From positions 1 to 39,836 of the forward strand of contig DAZF01000036.1 in assembly GCA_002507205.1 (NCBI GenBank): a stretch of DNA of 39,836 bases. Direction: 5' to 3'. How positions within the stretch are numbered: the first letter of the stretch is position 1; each line of letters starts with the position of its first letter. A program made the translations under genes and the position numbers. Shown piece after piece: positions 6,224 to 14,893 of the stretch. The notes under the pieces were generated by a model, which did not search any database, was not told where the DNA came from, and saw only the letters and a program-made list of their open reading frames with translations. The stretch is from Methanolobus sp. UBA32 (GTDB lineage: Archaea; Halobacteriota; Methanosarcinia; Methanosarcinales; Methanosarcinaceae).

Positions 6224-6420
6224 AAGCATCAGGACAACATACGTGGCTATGAACAAAATAATGTTATATGTTTTTGAGTTGCCGCATTTTCTCCACTCGG
6301 ACATAAAAATAATTGAGTTTACTTCTATAAGTAATTATGCAAATGAGCAATATTATTAATACGGTGTTCGTAAAAAGCCGGATATTTAAACGAAAGTAAA
6401 ATCTAAGCTCTGATTAAAAA
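6224..6420. other. AT-rich spacer between integrase and tRNA-Asp
   Basis: About 200 bases with no convincing gene. It should contain the right attachment site if the element inserts next to tRNA-Asp, but no matching direct repeat was found elsewhere in the window. Confidence 0.4.
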
Positions 6421-6456
6421 CAAAAAGAGAAAAGGAACCCGGACAAGCCGGGATTC
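6421..6456 (-). terminator. Terminator of the tRNA-Asp transcript
   Basis: Read on the minus strand, CCCGG and CCGGG pair around a 5-base loop (6438-6452). GAA/TTC extends the stem with one bulged base, and TTCCTTTTCTCTTTTTG follows. It lies just past the 3' end of tRNA-Asp. Confidence 0.65.
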
Positions 6457-6465
6457 AGCCAGAAA

Positions 6466-6538
6466 CGCCCGAACCGGGATTCGAACCCGGGTCGGAGCCT
6501 CGACAGGGCTCCATGATAGGCCTCTACACTATTCGGAC
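6466..6538 (-). tRNA. tRNA-Asp (GTC)
   Basis: The 73-base gene folds as a full cloverleaf. The acceptor GTCCGAA pairs with TTCGGGC (one G-T wobble) and the discriminator is G. The anticodon stem GAGCC/GGCTC holds the loop CTGTCGA with anticodon GTC. The T arm is CCGGG-TTCGAAT-CCCGG. CCA is not encoded, as usual in archaea. Its 3' end faces the integrase, the common arrangement for elements that insert at tRNA genes. A TATA-like CTTTATATA lies about 50 bases upstream (6585-6593). Confidence 0.95.
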
Positions 6539-6613
6539 ATTTTGTAAGTTTTCGCTTGTGAGCACCCCTAAAAGGCGGTGCTTGTATATAAAGCTTATTC
6601 TTGATTTTGGAAG

Positions 6614-6721
6614 TCCCGCCTCCCAGACTCGAACCGGGGACATCGCGGTGCCTGCGCGTAATGTGATCATATCACATGAATCAAACTACAGCCGCGCACT
6701 CTACCACTGAGTTAAGGCGGG
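6614..6721 (-). tRNA. tRNA-Tyr (GTA) with a 36-base intron
   Basis: The acceptor CCCGCCT pairs with AGGCGGG, discriminator A. The D arm is ACTC-loop-GAGT. The anticodon stem CGCGG/CCGCG holds CTGTAG then A, and the T arm is CCCGG-TTCGAGT-CTGGG with one wobble. The intron lies at the canonical position after base 37 (6650-6685), between GTAG and ACCGCG. Without it the tRNA is 72 bases. Archaeal tRNA endonuclease would remove it at a bulge-helix-bulge, whose exact pairing I did not work out. Confidence 0.93.
6650..6685 (-). other. tRNA-Tyr intron
   Basis: These 36 bases interrupt the anticodon loop at the standard 37/38 site. On the minus strand they contain GTGATATGATCAC, which can form a small internal hairpin. 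Confidence 0.85.
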
Positions 6722-6925
6722 TCTAACAAATCATGCTTCTGCACGACGTTGTCGCCGAAGCAACACTCCAATACGCACAATCATACTTAGCTCTTTCGCC
6801 GAAAAGTAAGTCTGAATGGAACGAGCATATAAAAGAAGGGCAAAAATGAAGGTTCAATAGAAGCAGAGAAAAGAAAATAAATTGAAAAAAGGTCACCCTG
6901 AATTCAGGATGACTTAATATCAATA
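6722..6925. other. Spacer between tRNA-Tyr and metK
   Basis: No gene is seen. On the minus strand, TTTATATGC near 6827-6835 could be the tRNA-Tyr promoter with a leader of about 80 bases. A nested hairpin at 6735-6761 (GCTTC/GAAGC enclosing CGAC/GTCG) would lie within that leader. Confidence 0.35.
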
Positions 6926-8122
6926 TCAGAAAGTGTCCAGTTCGCCGTTAATAACCATCTTGGTTATCTTTGTGACATCAGCAAGCCATTCATCCATTAC
7001 AACTTCGGTTTCAGCTCTTATGGAAGCGAAGTTTGCGCCATCTTCCGGAATGATCTGTGCACTTGCCACAAGTGGCTGGTCTATTGGCTGGCCTATCTGG
7101 GAGAGCAGCTTAATGTAGACATCCTGCACTTCAGGAACAGCCTTTACGATATCCCTTGCCATCTGAGTGGAAAGCAGGTTGTATATCTTACCGATATGGT
7201 TAATAGGATTCTTACCACTGGTTGCTTCCATACTCATCGGCCTGTTAGGAGTAATAAGTCCGTTACAGCGGTTGCCGCGACCTACTGAACCATCATCACC
7301 CATTTCAGCAGAAGTGCCGGTCACGGTCAGGAACACAGAATTACACTTTACATTGTCTGCTGCATTGATGAAGGTCTTAACATTACGCTCTGTACGCTTA
7401 AGCGCAAGATCGGTAACATACTCTGCCATCTCTTCCTTTAGATTGAGGTAGTGGTCCATATCATCAATATGCTTACCAACCATACCACAGCATATTGTAA
7501 GGTTGATGTCATTCCCATCCCTCAGACCCATTACCTTAATATCGGTTCCAATTCCTGGAATCTTCTTTTTCAGGTCAGTTACCAGCATCCTCTCGGACTC
7601 ATGGACAATCTGTTCAAGTTCTGAGAATGGAGCGTGTCCGACACCAAAAGAAGTGTCATTTGCCATTGGTATCCTGTCCCTGTTGAAAACATCCCTGAGG
7701 TCAGATGAACCGGTACCAAGTTTACAATCAATTATAATGTCACTTTCGAGGTCGATATCTACTATATTGGTCCTGAGGTATTGCCTTGCTGCCCTCAGAG
7801 CAACAGACTCTGCAGGGATCTCCACGCCTTCGAACTCCTTGGTTGCCCTTCCCACAAGCAGGGTGTATATAGGCTGGATGACCTCTCCGCCACCGAACTG
7901 TGGGTTTGATCTTCCTGCTACTATCTGAGTCTCATCAGTATTGTGATGAAGAACTACACCGCATTTCTTGACATATTCCTTGCACAATGCACGGCTTACT
8001 GCTTCGGCAAGACCATCGGAGATACTGTCAGGGTGACCCACACCTTTTCTCTCCACAAGTTCTATCTGCTGTTTTTCCACCGGCGTTTCAATAAGGTGTT
8101 CAACTTTGATGTTTCGCATCAT
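6926..8122 (-). CDS. mat: S-adenosylmethionine synthetase, archaeal type
   Basis: This 398-residue protein matches the archaeal methionine adenosyltransferase family, which differs in sequence from bacterial MetK. Recognisable stretches include [20 protein letters not shown] near residues 25-44 with the catalytic-type GHPD, plus [28 protein letters not shown] and [18 protein letters not shown]. It makes SAM from methionine and ATP, needed here for methyl transfer and for the radical SAM enzyme encoded nearby. A GAGGAT site about 7 bases upstream supports the ATG at 8122. It is transcribed divergently from hisG, and its promoter lies somewhere in the 259-base spacer. Confidence 0.95.
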   Translation of the reverse strand: MMRNIKVEHLIETPVEKQQIELVERKGVGHPDSISDGLAEAVSRALCKEYVKKCGVVLHHNTDETQIVAGRSNPQFGGGEVIQPIYTLLVGRATKEFEGVEIPAESVALRAARQYLRTNIVDIDLESDIIIDCKLGTGSSDLRDVFNRDRIPMANDTSFGVGHAPFSELEQIVHESERMLVTDLKKKIPGIGTDIKVMGLRDGNDINLTICCGMVGKHIDDMDHYLNLKEEMAEYVTDLALKRTERNVKTFINAADNVKCNSVFLTVTGTSAEMGDDGSVGRGNRCNGLITPNRPMSMEATSGKNPINHIGKIYNLLSTQMARDIVKAVPEVQDVYIKLLSQIGQPIDQPLVASAQIIPEDGANFASIRAETEVVMDEWLADVTKITKMVINGELDTF

Positions 8123-8319
8123 TACTAATCCTCAATAATATCAATTAAGAGACAAACGAAAGATAAGGACAGATAATCAAGGTTAATTATGTATCCTTCG
8201 CTATACCTAGAGATTATACCCTATATAATAATATCTGTCCATGTTAATAACTGTGAGTAATGTAATTGATTTTATTCAATTCAGAAATAGAAATATAAGC
8301 TCAGCGTGAAGTCTATATG

Positions 8320-8328
8320 CTATAAAAG
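8320..8328 (+). promoter_or_regulatory. TATA box of the hisGAB operon
   Basis: CTATAAAAG lies about 55 bases upstream of hisG, predicting a transcription start near 8350 and a leader of about 30 bases. An AAGGA ribosome-binding site at about 8372-8376 precedes the ATG. Confidence 0.55.
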
Positions 8329-8381
8329 TCTTTCAAAGAACGTTCAATTGATACTGATTATAATTTCACAGAAGGATCTCC

Positions 8382-9236
8382 ATGATACGTATTGCAATAC
8401 CCAATAAAGGGCGCTTACATGACCCAACCGTAAGTCTCCTCAAGGAGGCAGGATTGCCTGTACTTGAAGGAGGGACAAGGAAACTTTTTGCCAAGACAAC
8501 TGATCCCGAGATCACTTACCTGTTTGCAAGAGCTGCAGACATTCCTGAGTATGTACAGGATGGTGCCGCTGATGTGGGCATCACCGGCCTTGATCTCATA
8601 CATGAAACCGAATCTGACGTAGAGATACTGCTGGACCTTAAGTTTGGAAGTGCAAATCTTGTCCTTGCCGTACCTGAAGATTCACCCATAACTTCTGCAA
8701 AAGAGCTTGAAGGAATGCGCGTTGCAACCGAGTTCCCTAATATTACTGCCAAGTACTTTGAGAATCAGGGAGTGAACATTGAAGTAATAAAAGTAAGCGG
8801 TGCATGTGAAATGACCCCTCACGTAGGGATTGCCGATGCCATTGTGGACATATCCAGTTCAGGCACCACTCTTGTCACCAATCATCTCAAAATGATTGAA
8901 AAGGCATTCACATCATCGGTCTACCTTATTGCAAATAAGAAGTCAAAGGAAAATAACGATAAGATCGGACAGATTCAAACCGCTGTTGAAAGCGTCCTGA
9001 GAGCAAAAGGAAAACGTTACCTGATGATGAATGTACCAGCGGATTCACTGGAAACTATCAAGAAAGTACTTCCCGGAATGGCAGGTCCCACGGTAATGAA
9101 AGTTGAATCTGATGACTCGATACTTGCAGTGCATGCAGTTGTTGATGCAGGCACTATCTTTGCCACAGTGGATGAACTCAAGAAGGCAGGTGCCAAAGAC
9201 ATACTGGTAGTGCCTATCGAGAGAATGATGCCCTGA
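8382..9236 (+). CDS. hisG: ATP phosphoribosyltransferase, long form
   Basis: It catalyses the first step of histidine synthesis, joining ATP and PRPP. The N-terminus MIRIAIPNKGRLHDPTVSLL and the central ITGLDLIHE and DISSSGTTL (PRPP-binding) segments are typical. At 284 residues it is the long form, with a C-terminal ACT-like regulatory domain from about residue 210 for feedback inhibition by histidine. No HisZ partner is needed. It is the first gene of a hisG-hisA-hisB unit, and its stop is followed by hisA after 6 bases. Confidence 0.96.
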   Translation: MIRIAIPNKGRLHDPTVSLLKEAGLPVLEGGTRKLFAKTTDPEITYLFARAADIPEYVQDGAADVGITGLDLIHETESDVEILLDLKFGSANLVLAVPEDSPITSAKELEGMRVATEFPNITAKYFENQGVNIEVIKVSGACEMTPHVGIADAIVDISSSGTTLVTNHLKMIEKAFTSSVYLIANKKSKENNDKIGQIQTAVESVLRAKGKRYLMMNVPADSLETIKKVLPGMAGPTVMKVESDDSILAVHAVVDAGTIFATVDELKKAGAKDILVVPIERMMP

Positions 9237-9242
9237 GGTAGC

Positions 9243-9983
9243 ATGAACTTTGAAGTTATCCCCGCCGTTGATATGAGAAACGGCAAATGCGTACAGCTTG
9301 TCCAGGGCGTTCCCGGCAGCGAGATGGTCTCCATAGATGATCCGGTGGCAGTAGCCAAAGACTGGGTGTCCCAGGGTGCAAAGACCTTACACCTCATAGA
9401 CCTTGATGGTGCCATTGATGGAAAACGCAACAATGCACCTATCATCGAAAAAATAGTAAAGGAATTCAAACCTCATGGAGTGGAGATACAGGTCGGCGGA
9501 GGAATACGCTCTTTTGAAAATGCAGCAGACCTGCTAAAACTCGGGGTTGACAGAGTTATACTCAGCACAGCAGCCATAAATAATCCACAACTCATCAAAG
9601 AGCTTGCAGATGCATTTGGAAGCGAGCACATCAACGTTGCCCTTGACTCCAAAAATGGCAAGGTGTCTATTGAAGGATGGCAAAAACAATCCCAATTCAC
9701 AGCTGTTGAAATGGGAATAAAGTTTGAAGAACTCGGAGCCGGAAGTATCCTTTTCACAAATATAGATTCAGAAGGGTTGTTGCAGGGTGTCAATACCACA
9801 CCCACTGAAGAACTGGTAAAGTCGGTCAGCATCCCGGTAATAGCATCCGGCGGAGTTACAAGCCTTGATGACCTGATCGCTCTGAAAAAGACAGGCGCAA
9901 AAGCAGTTGTTGTCGGAAGTGCATTATACACCGGAAAGTTCACACTTCCAGAAGCAATAAATATTATAAGTGAATATTTATAA
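9243..9983 (+). CDS. hisA: ProFAR isomerase (HisA)
   Basis: This 246-residue TIM-barrel protein isomerises ProFAR to PRFAR, the fourth step of histidine synthesis. The catalytic Asp sits in IPAVDMRNGKCVQL. The two phosphate-binding half-barrel motifs are seen in QVGGGIRS and IASGGVTSLDDL. The TGAGGT at the end of hisG serves as ribosome-binding site, so translation is probably coupled. HisF uses a similar fold, but the N-terminus here is HisA-like. Confidence 0.95.
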   Translation: MNFEVIPAVDMRNGKCVQLVQGVPGSEMVSIDDPVAVAKDWVSQGAKTLHLIDLDGAIDGKRNNAPIIEKIVKEFKPHGVEIQVGGGIRSFENAADLLKLGVDRVILSTAAINNPQLIKELADAFGSEHINVALDSKNGKVSIEGWQKQSQFTAVEMGIKFEELGAGSILFTNIDSEGLLQGVNTTPTEELVKSVSIPVIASGGVTSLDDLIALKKTGAKAVVVGSALYTGKFTLPEAINIISEYL

Positions 9984-10008
9984 AAGAATTAAATGACCAG
10001 GTGCACCC

Positions 10009-10584
10009 ATGAGAAAAGCAAACATATCACGTAAAACCAGCGAAACCGACATCAGCGTCGAGCTGGAACTTGACGGAGAAGGCATTGCAGACATTAGCAC
10101 CGGTGTTGGATTCTTTGACCATATGCTCACTGCATTCACAAAACATGGTAACTTCAATCTCACTGTAAAGGCCACCGGCGATCTTGTAGTTGATGATCAC
10201 CACCTTATAGAGGATACAGGCATCGTTCTAGGACAGGCAATAGCAGAAACACTTGCTGATAAAGCCGGTATTGCAAGGTTCGGTGAAGCACGCATACCTA
10301 TGGATGAAGCACTTGCAAGTGTGGCCCTTGATCTTGGAGGGCGCAGTTATCTTGTCATGAATGCAGAGTTCAAGGCTCCAAAAGTGGGAGAATTCAGCAC
10401 ACAAATGGTAGTTCATTTCTTTGAAGCCGTTGCCCAGAACTCAAAGACAAATATGCATGCTCATGTCTATGGCGACAATGACCACCACAAGATAGAAGCA
10501 CTTTTCAAGGCGTTTGCTTATGCTCTTCGAAGAGCTACGGTAATTGAAGGAAAAGGAATTAAAAGCACTAAAGGAGTGCTTTAA
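10009..10584 (+). CDS. hisB: Imidazoleglycerol-phosphate dehydratase
   Basis: It dehydrates imidazoleglycerol phosphate in the seventh step of histidine synthesis. The metal-binding motifs [29 protein letters not shown] and [19 protein letters not shown] are all present. At 191 residues it is the stand-alone dehydratase without the phosphatase domain found in enterics. An AGGTG site precedes the ATG. It ends 23 bases from the convergent MutS-family gene. Confidence 0.96.
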   Translation: MRKANISRKTSETDISVELELDGEGIADISTGVGFFDHMLTAFTKHGNFNLTVKATGDLVVDDHHLIEDTGIVLGQAIAETLADKAGIARFGEARIPMDEALASVALDLGGRSYLVMNAEFKAPKVGEFSTQMVVHFFEAVAQNSKTNMHAHVYGDNDHHKIEALFKAFAYALRRATVIEGKGIKSTKGVL

Positions 10585-10607
10585 ACCTAAGGAGTATTGT
10601 TCCATTC

Positions 10608-12722
10608 CTACTGGAATTTACTTCTCAATTTATCATAGAAGGCCTGTTCTTTTCCCTTTGTCTTTTTTGAAAGCCTCTCAACTATCAGTTCAGGAGTGCT
10701 TTTTGCGATATAATTATAGCGAGGACTTCTGTCCACTATTAGATTCAAGTCAGCATCCAGCCCACTTGCCTCTATTCCGTCAACCCTGATATCACAGGTC
10801 GTGTTCTCCATTATCTGCTCTGAAAGATGTGATACAAATATAGACATGGTACTATTGTTCTCAGTCAGCACTTCGAGAATACCAGCCATTATCTTTGCAG
10901 ATGCACCCGGTTCCGTGATTGATTCAAGTTCATCAGCCAGCACAAATTTTGCAGAATCATCAGCCACCACGGAAAACTCAGTAAGAGTCGTTTCGAATGC
11001 ACCTGCATCCAGCGTGCCTTTGGATTTGGCAAAGTAGTACATCGACTCAGTAAGGGACAGTTCCATATGCTGCGCAGGAACAGGGAATCCCATGTGCGCA
11101 AGGATGATGCTCTGGGCAAGAAGTTCCAGAAGCGAAGTCTTACCTCCTGAATTCACACCACTCAAAAGCACAACCCTGCTACCTTCATCTTTGGGACTAA
11201 GACTGTTCTCCCCCACCGAATAGTCAATAGGTACCACATCACCATGCCGGGATAACAGAAAAAGATTCCTTCCATCCTTAAAGCCGACACCGGTTTTGTC
11301 TATAATTTCCGGCATTACAAGACCGTATTCACGGGCAAAAGAACCAATGGCAAATCCCACATCAAAATCGAGTACTTCACGAACCATCTCCTTAACGATT
11401 TCCCTGTAGGAAGATAATATGCGGGAAACCTCACGTTTGTGATTGAATTTTCTTTTAAGAGCTTTTGTATTCAGGTGTTGCTTTAAAGCATTGAGTTTAT
11501 CAACGTCTGCTTCAACAGGATGCATTATCTCTTCCGGGAAAAGAGAATCAACCAACAATCGTTCCTTCCTCTCAAGCTGAAGTTCATTGCATATCCTGTC
11601 CGCAGCTTCCTTAACAATAGAATGATAACTCTTGTGCAGTTTCTTACCAAGTATCTCTTTCAACTCAATTGAGCCGTTCATCACCTTCAGCATATCCTGT
11701 CCACTGAGGGTCATCTGACTATTTTCAAGACAGGAATTCAGATTACCATTTAAAATGCGGACTGTTTCTGCAACGGTTGAACTAAGCTTATCCATAGCAT
11801 CAGAAACCCTATCCACCTCTTCGTCCGTACCATGAGCAATATCACCATTCTCATCGATCAGAGCCAGCGTGGAAGCAAGCAGCTCAAGTTTATCGTCGTC
11901 CATCCTGTCAAAAAAATCAATTCCCTTGGAACGAAGCAGCCTTATCACTTTAATAGAAGATTCCAGTGACTTGAGATTTTTGGAAAATGCAACTATTTCC
12001 TTTTCAGGTATAATCTTGAAATCATCCATTTCCTGCAGGTCAGAAAAGAACTCCGGCTCCACATCTTCCGGGAGATCGAATGAAAGGTAATCATCGCCCA
12101 CGACGATAACCTGGGAAAAGCCTCTGGAAACATCAATGAATTCGGAAAGAGAACGTGCAAAATTTACATCTATCAATCCTGCAAAACGTTTTCTTGCATA
12201 CTCATAACTTTCCTGGTCAGATGTTATGATCACCCTGTCACGTACCTTCGGACACTGGTGTTTAAAATTGAGTTGAACAGCCATTGATAGCAGGTCAACA
12301 ATAGTCTTATCCCCTCCCAGTATGTTGGCAGTTTCCATATAGTATGAGACCGATTCACGCACCTTCATTATTTTTTCGACCTTGGTGGATGGATACGGGA
12401 AAAAAATATGCAGTTTGTCTCTGGAATATCGAGTATGTGCAAACTCCTTGACGAGGTCAAGCAATTTCTCATACACATCCATTGACTCCTTGGTTCTCAG
12501 AAAATCAGAAACATTTACCCCTTCAACCCTGGAAACTACGTCCTGTATCAGGGATATGGCATAACGCTGCCCAATACCTTCTACCTCGGAAATGCTTGCT
12601 ATGTCCCCGGCAAGTATAGCATCAAGTGCCTGGTTCTCACTACCAAAATGTTCTACAAAACGTTTTGACATTTTATCCCCAATGCGGGGAATATCCTGTA
12701 AAGTCCTGACCTCAGCTAACAT
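10608..12722 (-). CDS. MutS-family ATPase with N-terminal helix-hairpin-helix
   Basis: This 704-residue protein begins with a helix-hairpin-helix DNA-binding region (about residues 1-65, IPRIGDKM and VEGIGQRY). A long helical middle resembles the MutS core/lever. The ATPase has Walker A GVNSGGKTS at 522-530 and Walker B FVLADELES near 592-600, then ITEPGASAKI and FVSHLSEQI. There is no mismatch-recognition N-domain and no C-terminal Smr nuclease, so it is neither MutS1 nor standard MutS2. It is the last gene of an operon, 11 bases after the DNA-metabolism protein and following a radical SAM/HhH protein. A role in DNA repair or recombination-intermediate handling is inferred. Confidence 0.85.
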   Translation of the reverse strand: MLAEVRTLQDIPRIGDKMSKRFVEHFGSENQALDAILAGDIASISEVEGIGQRYAISLIQDVVSRVEGVNVSDFLRTKESMDVYEKLLDLVKEFAHTRYSRDKLHIFFPYPSTKVEKIMKVRESVSYYMETANILGGDKTIVDLLSMAVQLNFKHQCPKVRDRVIITSDQESYEYARKRFAGLIDVNFARSLSEFIDVSRGFSQVIVVGDDYLSFDLPEDVEPEFFSDLQEMDDFKIIPEKEIVAFSKNLKSLESSIKVIRLLRSKGIDFFDRMDDDKLELLASTLALIDENGDIAHGTDEEVDRVSDAMDKLSSTVAETVRILNGNLNSCLENSQMTLSGQDMLKVMNGSIELKEILGKKLHKSYHSIVKEAADRICNELQLERKERLLVDSLFPEEIMHPVEADVDKLNALKQHLNTKALKRKFNHKREVSRILSSYREIVKEMVREVLDFDVGFAIGSFAREYGLVMPEIIDKTGVGFKDGRNLFLLSRHGDVVPIDYSVGENSLSPKDEGSRVVLLSGVNSGGKTSLLELLAQSIILAHMGFPVPAQHMELSLTESMYYFAKSKGTLDAGAFETTLTEFSVVADDSAKFVLADELESITEPGASAKIMAGILEVLTENNSTMSIFVSHLSEQIMENTTCDIRVDGIEASGLDADLNLIVDRSPRYNYIAKSTPELIVERLSKKTKGKEQAFYDKLRSKFQ

Positions 12723-12733
12723 TATACCTCCAA

Positions 12734-13567
12734 TTAAGATACGAAATTGTCCAGAGTGCAGTTTGCAATGCCTCGTTCAACTTTGTACCTATCTCTTTCC
12801 GACATCCCGCTCATAGATGCTGAAGCCTTAGGCTGCAGTTTTTTAGCATGGCTTTTGTTTCTCCGGTTAGGGATCATCTGGGAATCATAATACATATCCC
12901 ACATATCGTCGACCTCATCCCGTGCATCGGAGAACTCCAGACTTCCTGCCAATGAAGATGGAACCTTTGTGAAATGCTCAAGACCTACGTGTCTGCCATT
13001 ACCTATCCAGGCAATTTCTCCTTCAATAACTGAAACAGGAAGGTCGGGGTTCTTCCTTGCAAGCCAGCGACAGAACATATCCCCTACCTGGTGTGGTGAA
13101 TCGACTTTAACAGACAGTACTCCATTTACAAAATAGGGACGGGAAAACATGCATAAACGATGATATGAACGAGTGACATCACGCATGAAGTTGTAGTATT
13201 TCTTGCCGGTGGCGCTCTTGCCGGAATAAAGAAGACCAACATTATCTTTACAGGAACATAGAAAACGAACCAGCTCAATAGGTGCTGAACTTCGATGCCT
13301 CAATACCATGGCTATGTACCCTTCAACATCAGGGTCACGCTGGAACATCCTTGACCCCTGTTTTCCAAATATGTTGCGAACGAGTGTTGTTGTGTCTGCA
13401 ATGCCCCTGAAACCAAGCACTTTTACTTCATCAACACCATTGAAATCCATTTTTTGTTTCAGCCCATCTTTATCCTTTGCGGAGATAAGGTCGCAATTCG
13501 GATCTTCTATTAGTTCTGCACAGGCAAGCAGAACACCCTCGACATTTTCCCTGAAAGCTACGATCAT
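12734..13567 (-). CDS. Putative DNA-metabolism protein, partner of the radical SAM/HhH protein
   Basis: This 277-residue protein resembles the family (TIGR03915/DUF4130) regularly encoded beside a radical SAM protein with a DNA-binding HhH end. Typical stretches are YFVNGVLSVKVDSPHQVGDM... and the segment around FMRDVTRSYHRLCMFSRPYF. The basic C-terminal tail is poorly conserved-looking. No catalytic motif is obvious to me. Its ATG overlaps the stop of the radical SAM gene by 4 bases. The family function is unproven; modification or repair of DNA is the usual inference. Confidence 0.75.
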   Translation of the reverse strand: MIVAFRENVEGVLLACAELIEDPNCDLISAKDKDGLKQKMDFNGVDEVKVLGFRGIADTTTLVRNIFGKQGSRMFQRDPDVEGYIAMVLRHRSSAPIELVRFLCSCKDNVGLLYSGKSATGKKYYNFMRDVTRSYHRLCMFSRPYFVNGVLSVKVDSPHQVGDMFCRWLARKNPDLPVSVIEGEIAWIGNGRHVGLEHFTKVPSSLAGSLEFSDARDEVDDMWDMYYDSQMIPNRRNKSHAKKLQPKASASMSGMSERDRYKVERGIANCTLDNFVS

Positions 13568-14673
13568 GCACCCACCCCTGCAAAAGAAAAAAGATTTGTC
13601 TGCTTTTTTCCATTGATCTCAATAAATGGTCGTGCACGGGCCAACACAACACCCATGCGTGCAAGTTCCTTTTCTGATGCAATAGGCCTTGACTGAATGA
13701 TCCTGTTCGCACCGACAGGACCGATTCCAGGCACTGTGAGCAATTCTTCCCTGCTTGCAGAATTTATGTCCACCGGGAACATATCCGGGCGACATGACGC
13801 AAGAAGCATTTTAGGATCAGCATTACAGAGAAAACCATTGTCATCGAGCACATGATCAAGATCGTTTGCAGTCAAACCATAGTCCTTTAAAAGATAAGAG
13901 GTCTGATACAGCCTCGTTTCTCTCCACTGTGGAGAGGGGTCATTATTCTCAAGTGGTGTGAAAGGGACCGGATCAAAACTCATGAAATATGGCCTCCTTA
14001 ATTCATATTGGTCCATGAACTTCTCGACGGTTCCAATGATCTCCCTGTCAGATTCCTGCAGGGCCCCTACAACGAACTGGGTGTCATTAGCACCAATTAT
14101 GCGACCTCTGGAACCTGCTTCATGCCTTTTTTTGTTAATAAGATCCCGTGTCCACTGTAAACGCTGAAGCACATCATTCCGGTAATCAAAATTCGGACAT
14201 ATTTCCGAATAGTTCAGTGAACTTGTAGTCTCAGCATTCACACCAAATTTATTTGCACAATCTGCAATCTCCTCAAGCAGATATTTTGGAGTACCGGGCA
14301 TCACACGGATATGGATGTAGCCGGTAAACCCCTGGCCTCTGAGAAGTCTCGCAACCTCCAGCTGTTTCTCTGCCGTCCTTTCGGAATCTCCCATGACACC
14401 GGAAGACAGGAAAAGGCCCTCTATTGCATTTCTTCTGTAGAAAGACCATGTGATCTTTACAATTTCCTCAGGACTTAATGATGCACGTACAGAATCCCTC
14501 CCACACCTGTTAGGACAATACGTGCACTCCCCGGAACACGAGTTTGTCATCAAAGTCTTGTAGAGTTGTATGCAGCGGCCATCAGGCCCAAAAGCATGAC
14601 AGACTGCACTTTGGTTGCAACTATCATACTTGGTGCCTTCGGACAATACTCTCATCCTTTCCATAAGCGTCAT
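13564..14673 (-). CDS. Radical SAM protein with C-terminal HhH DNA-binding motif
   Basis: With the ATG at 14673 it has 369 residues. The 4Fe-4S-binding motif is CSGECTYC (C46, C50, C53), followed by GLFLSSGVMG. The C-terminal 65 residues contain the helix-hairpin-helix LLTVPGIGPVGANRII, which binds DNA non-specifically. It matches the putative DNA modification/repair radical SAM family (TIGR03916). An upstream in-frame extension of 37 residues from 14784 exists, but family members begin near MTLMERMRVLSEGTKYD, so I use 14673. It leads a three-gene operon with its partner and a MutS-family ATPase, which supports a DNA-repair role. Confidence 0.85.
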   Translation of the reverse strand: MTLMERMRVLSEGTKYDSCNQSAVCHAFGPDGRCIQLYKTLMTNSCSGECTYCPNRCGRDSVRASLSPEEIVKITWSFYRRNAIEGLFLSSGVMGDSERTAEKQLEVARLLRGQGFTGYIHIRVMPGTPKYLLEEIADCANKFGVNAETTSSLNYSEICPNFDYRNDVLQRLQWTRDLINKKRHEAGSRGRIIGANDTQFVVGALQESDREIIGTVEKFMDQYELRRPYFMSFDPVPFTPLENNDPSPQWRETRLYQTSYLLKDYGLTANDLDHVLDDNGFLCNADPKMLLASCRPDMFPVDINSASREELLTVPGIGPVGANRIIQSRPIASEKELARMGVVLARARPFIEINGKKQTNLFSFAGVGA

Positions 14674-14893
14674 ATGGTGCTCATTAACAGGATTCCTCTG
14701 AATCATCAGTGAGTAATATGCATGACATGAATATAAGCAACTGGCAAGCGGGGTGAAAGTATTCATCCAGAAGAACATAGTCAAAGCATCCCTAAAAACA
14801 GAAACAAAAAAGGAATTGAAAAAGAAGAAAATTATGGAGGGATTGATGGAGGTATAGTAGCAGACCTACTAATAGATGAATACTAAAAGAAAA

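Noticed and set aside
8123..8381. SAM-responsive riboswitch between metK and hisG
   Set aside because: No known SAM riboswitch motif was recognised; the spacer is explained by two divergent promoters.
14674..14784. 37-residue N-terminal extension of the radical SAM protein
   Set aside because: Family members start near the Met at 14673 and the extension reads as unrelated hydrophobic sequence.
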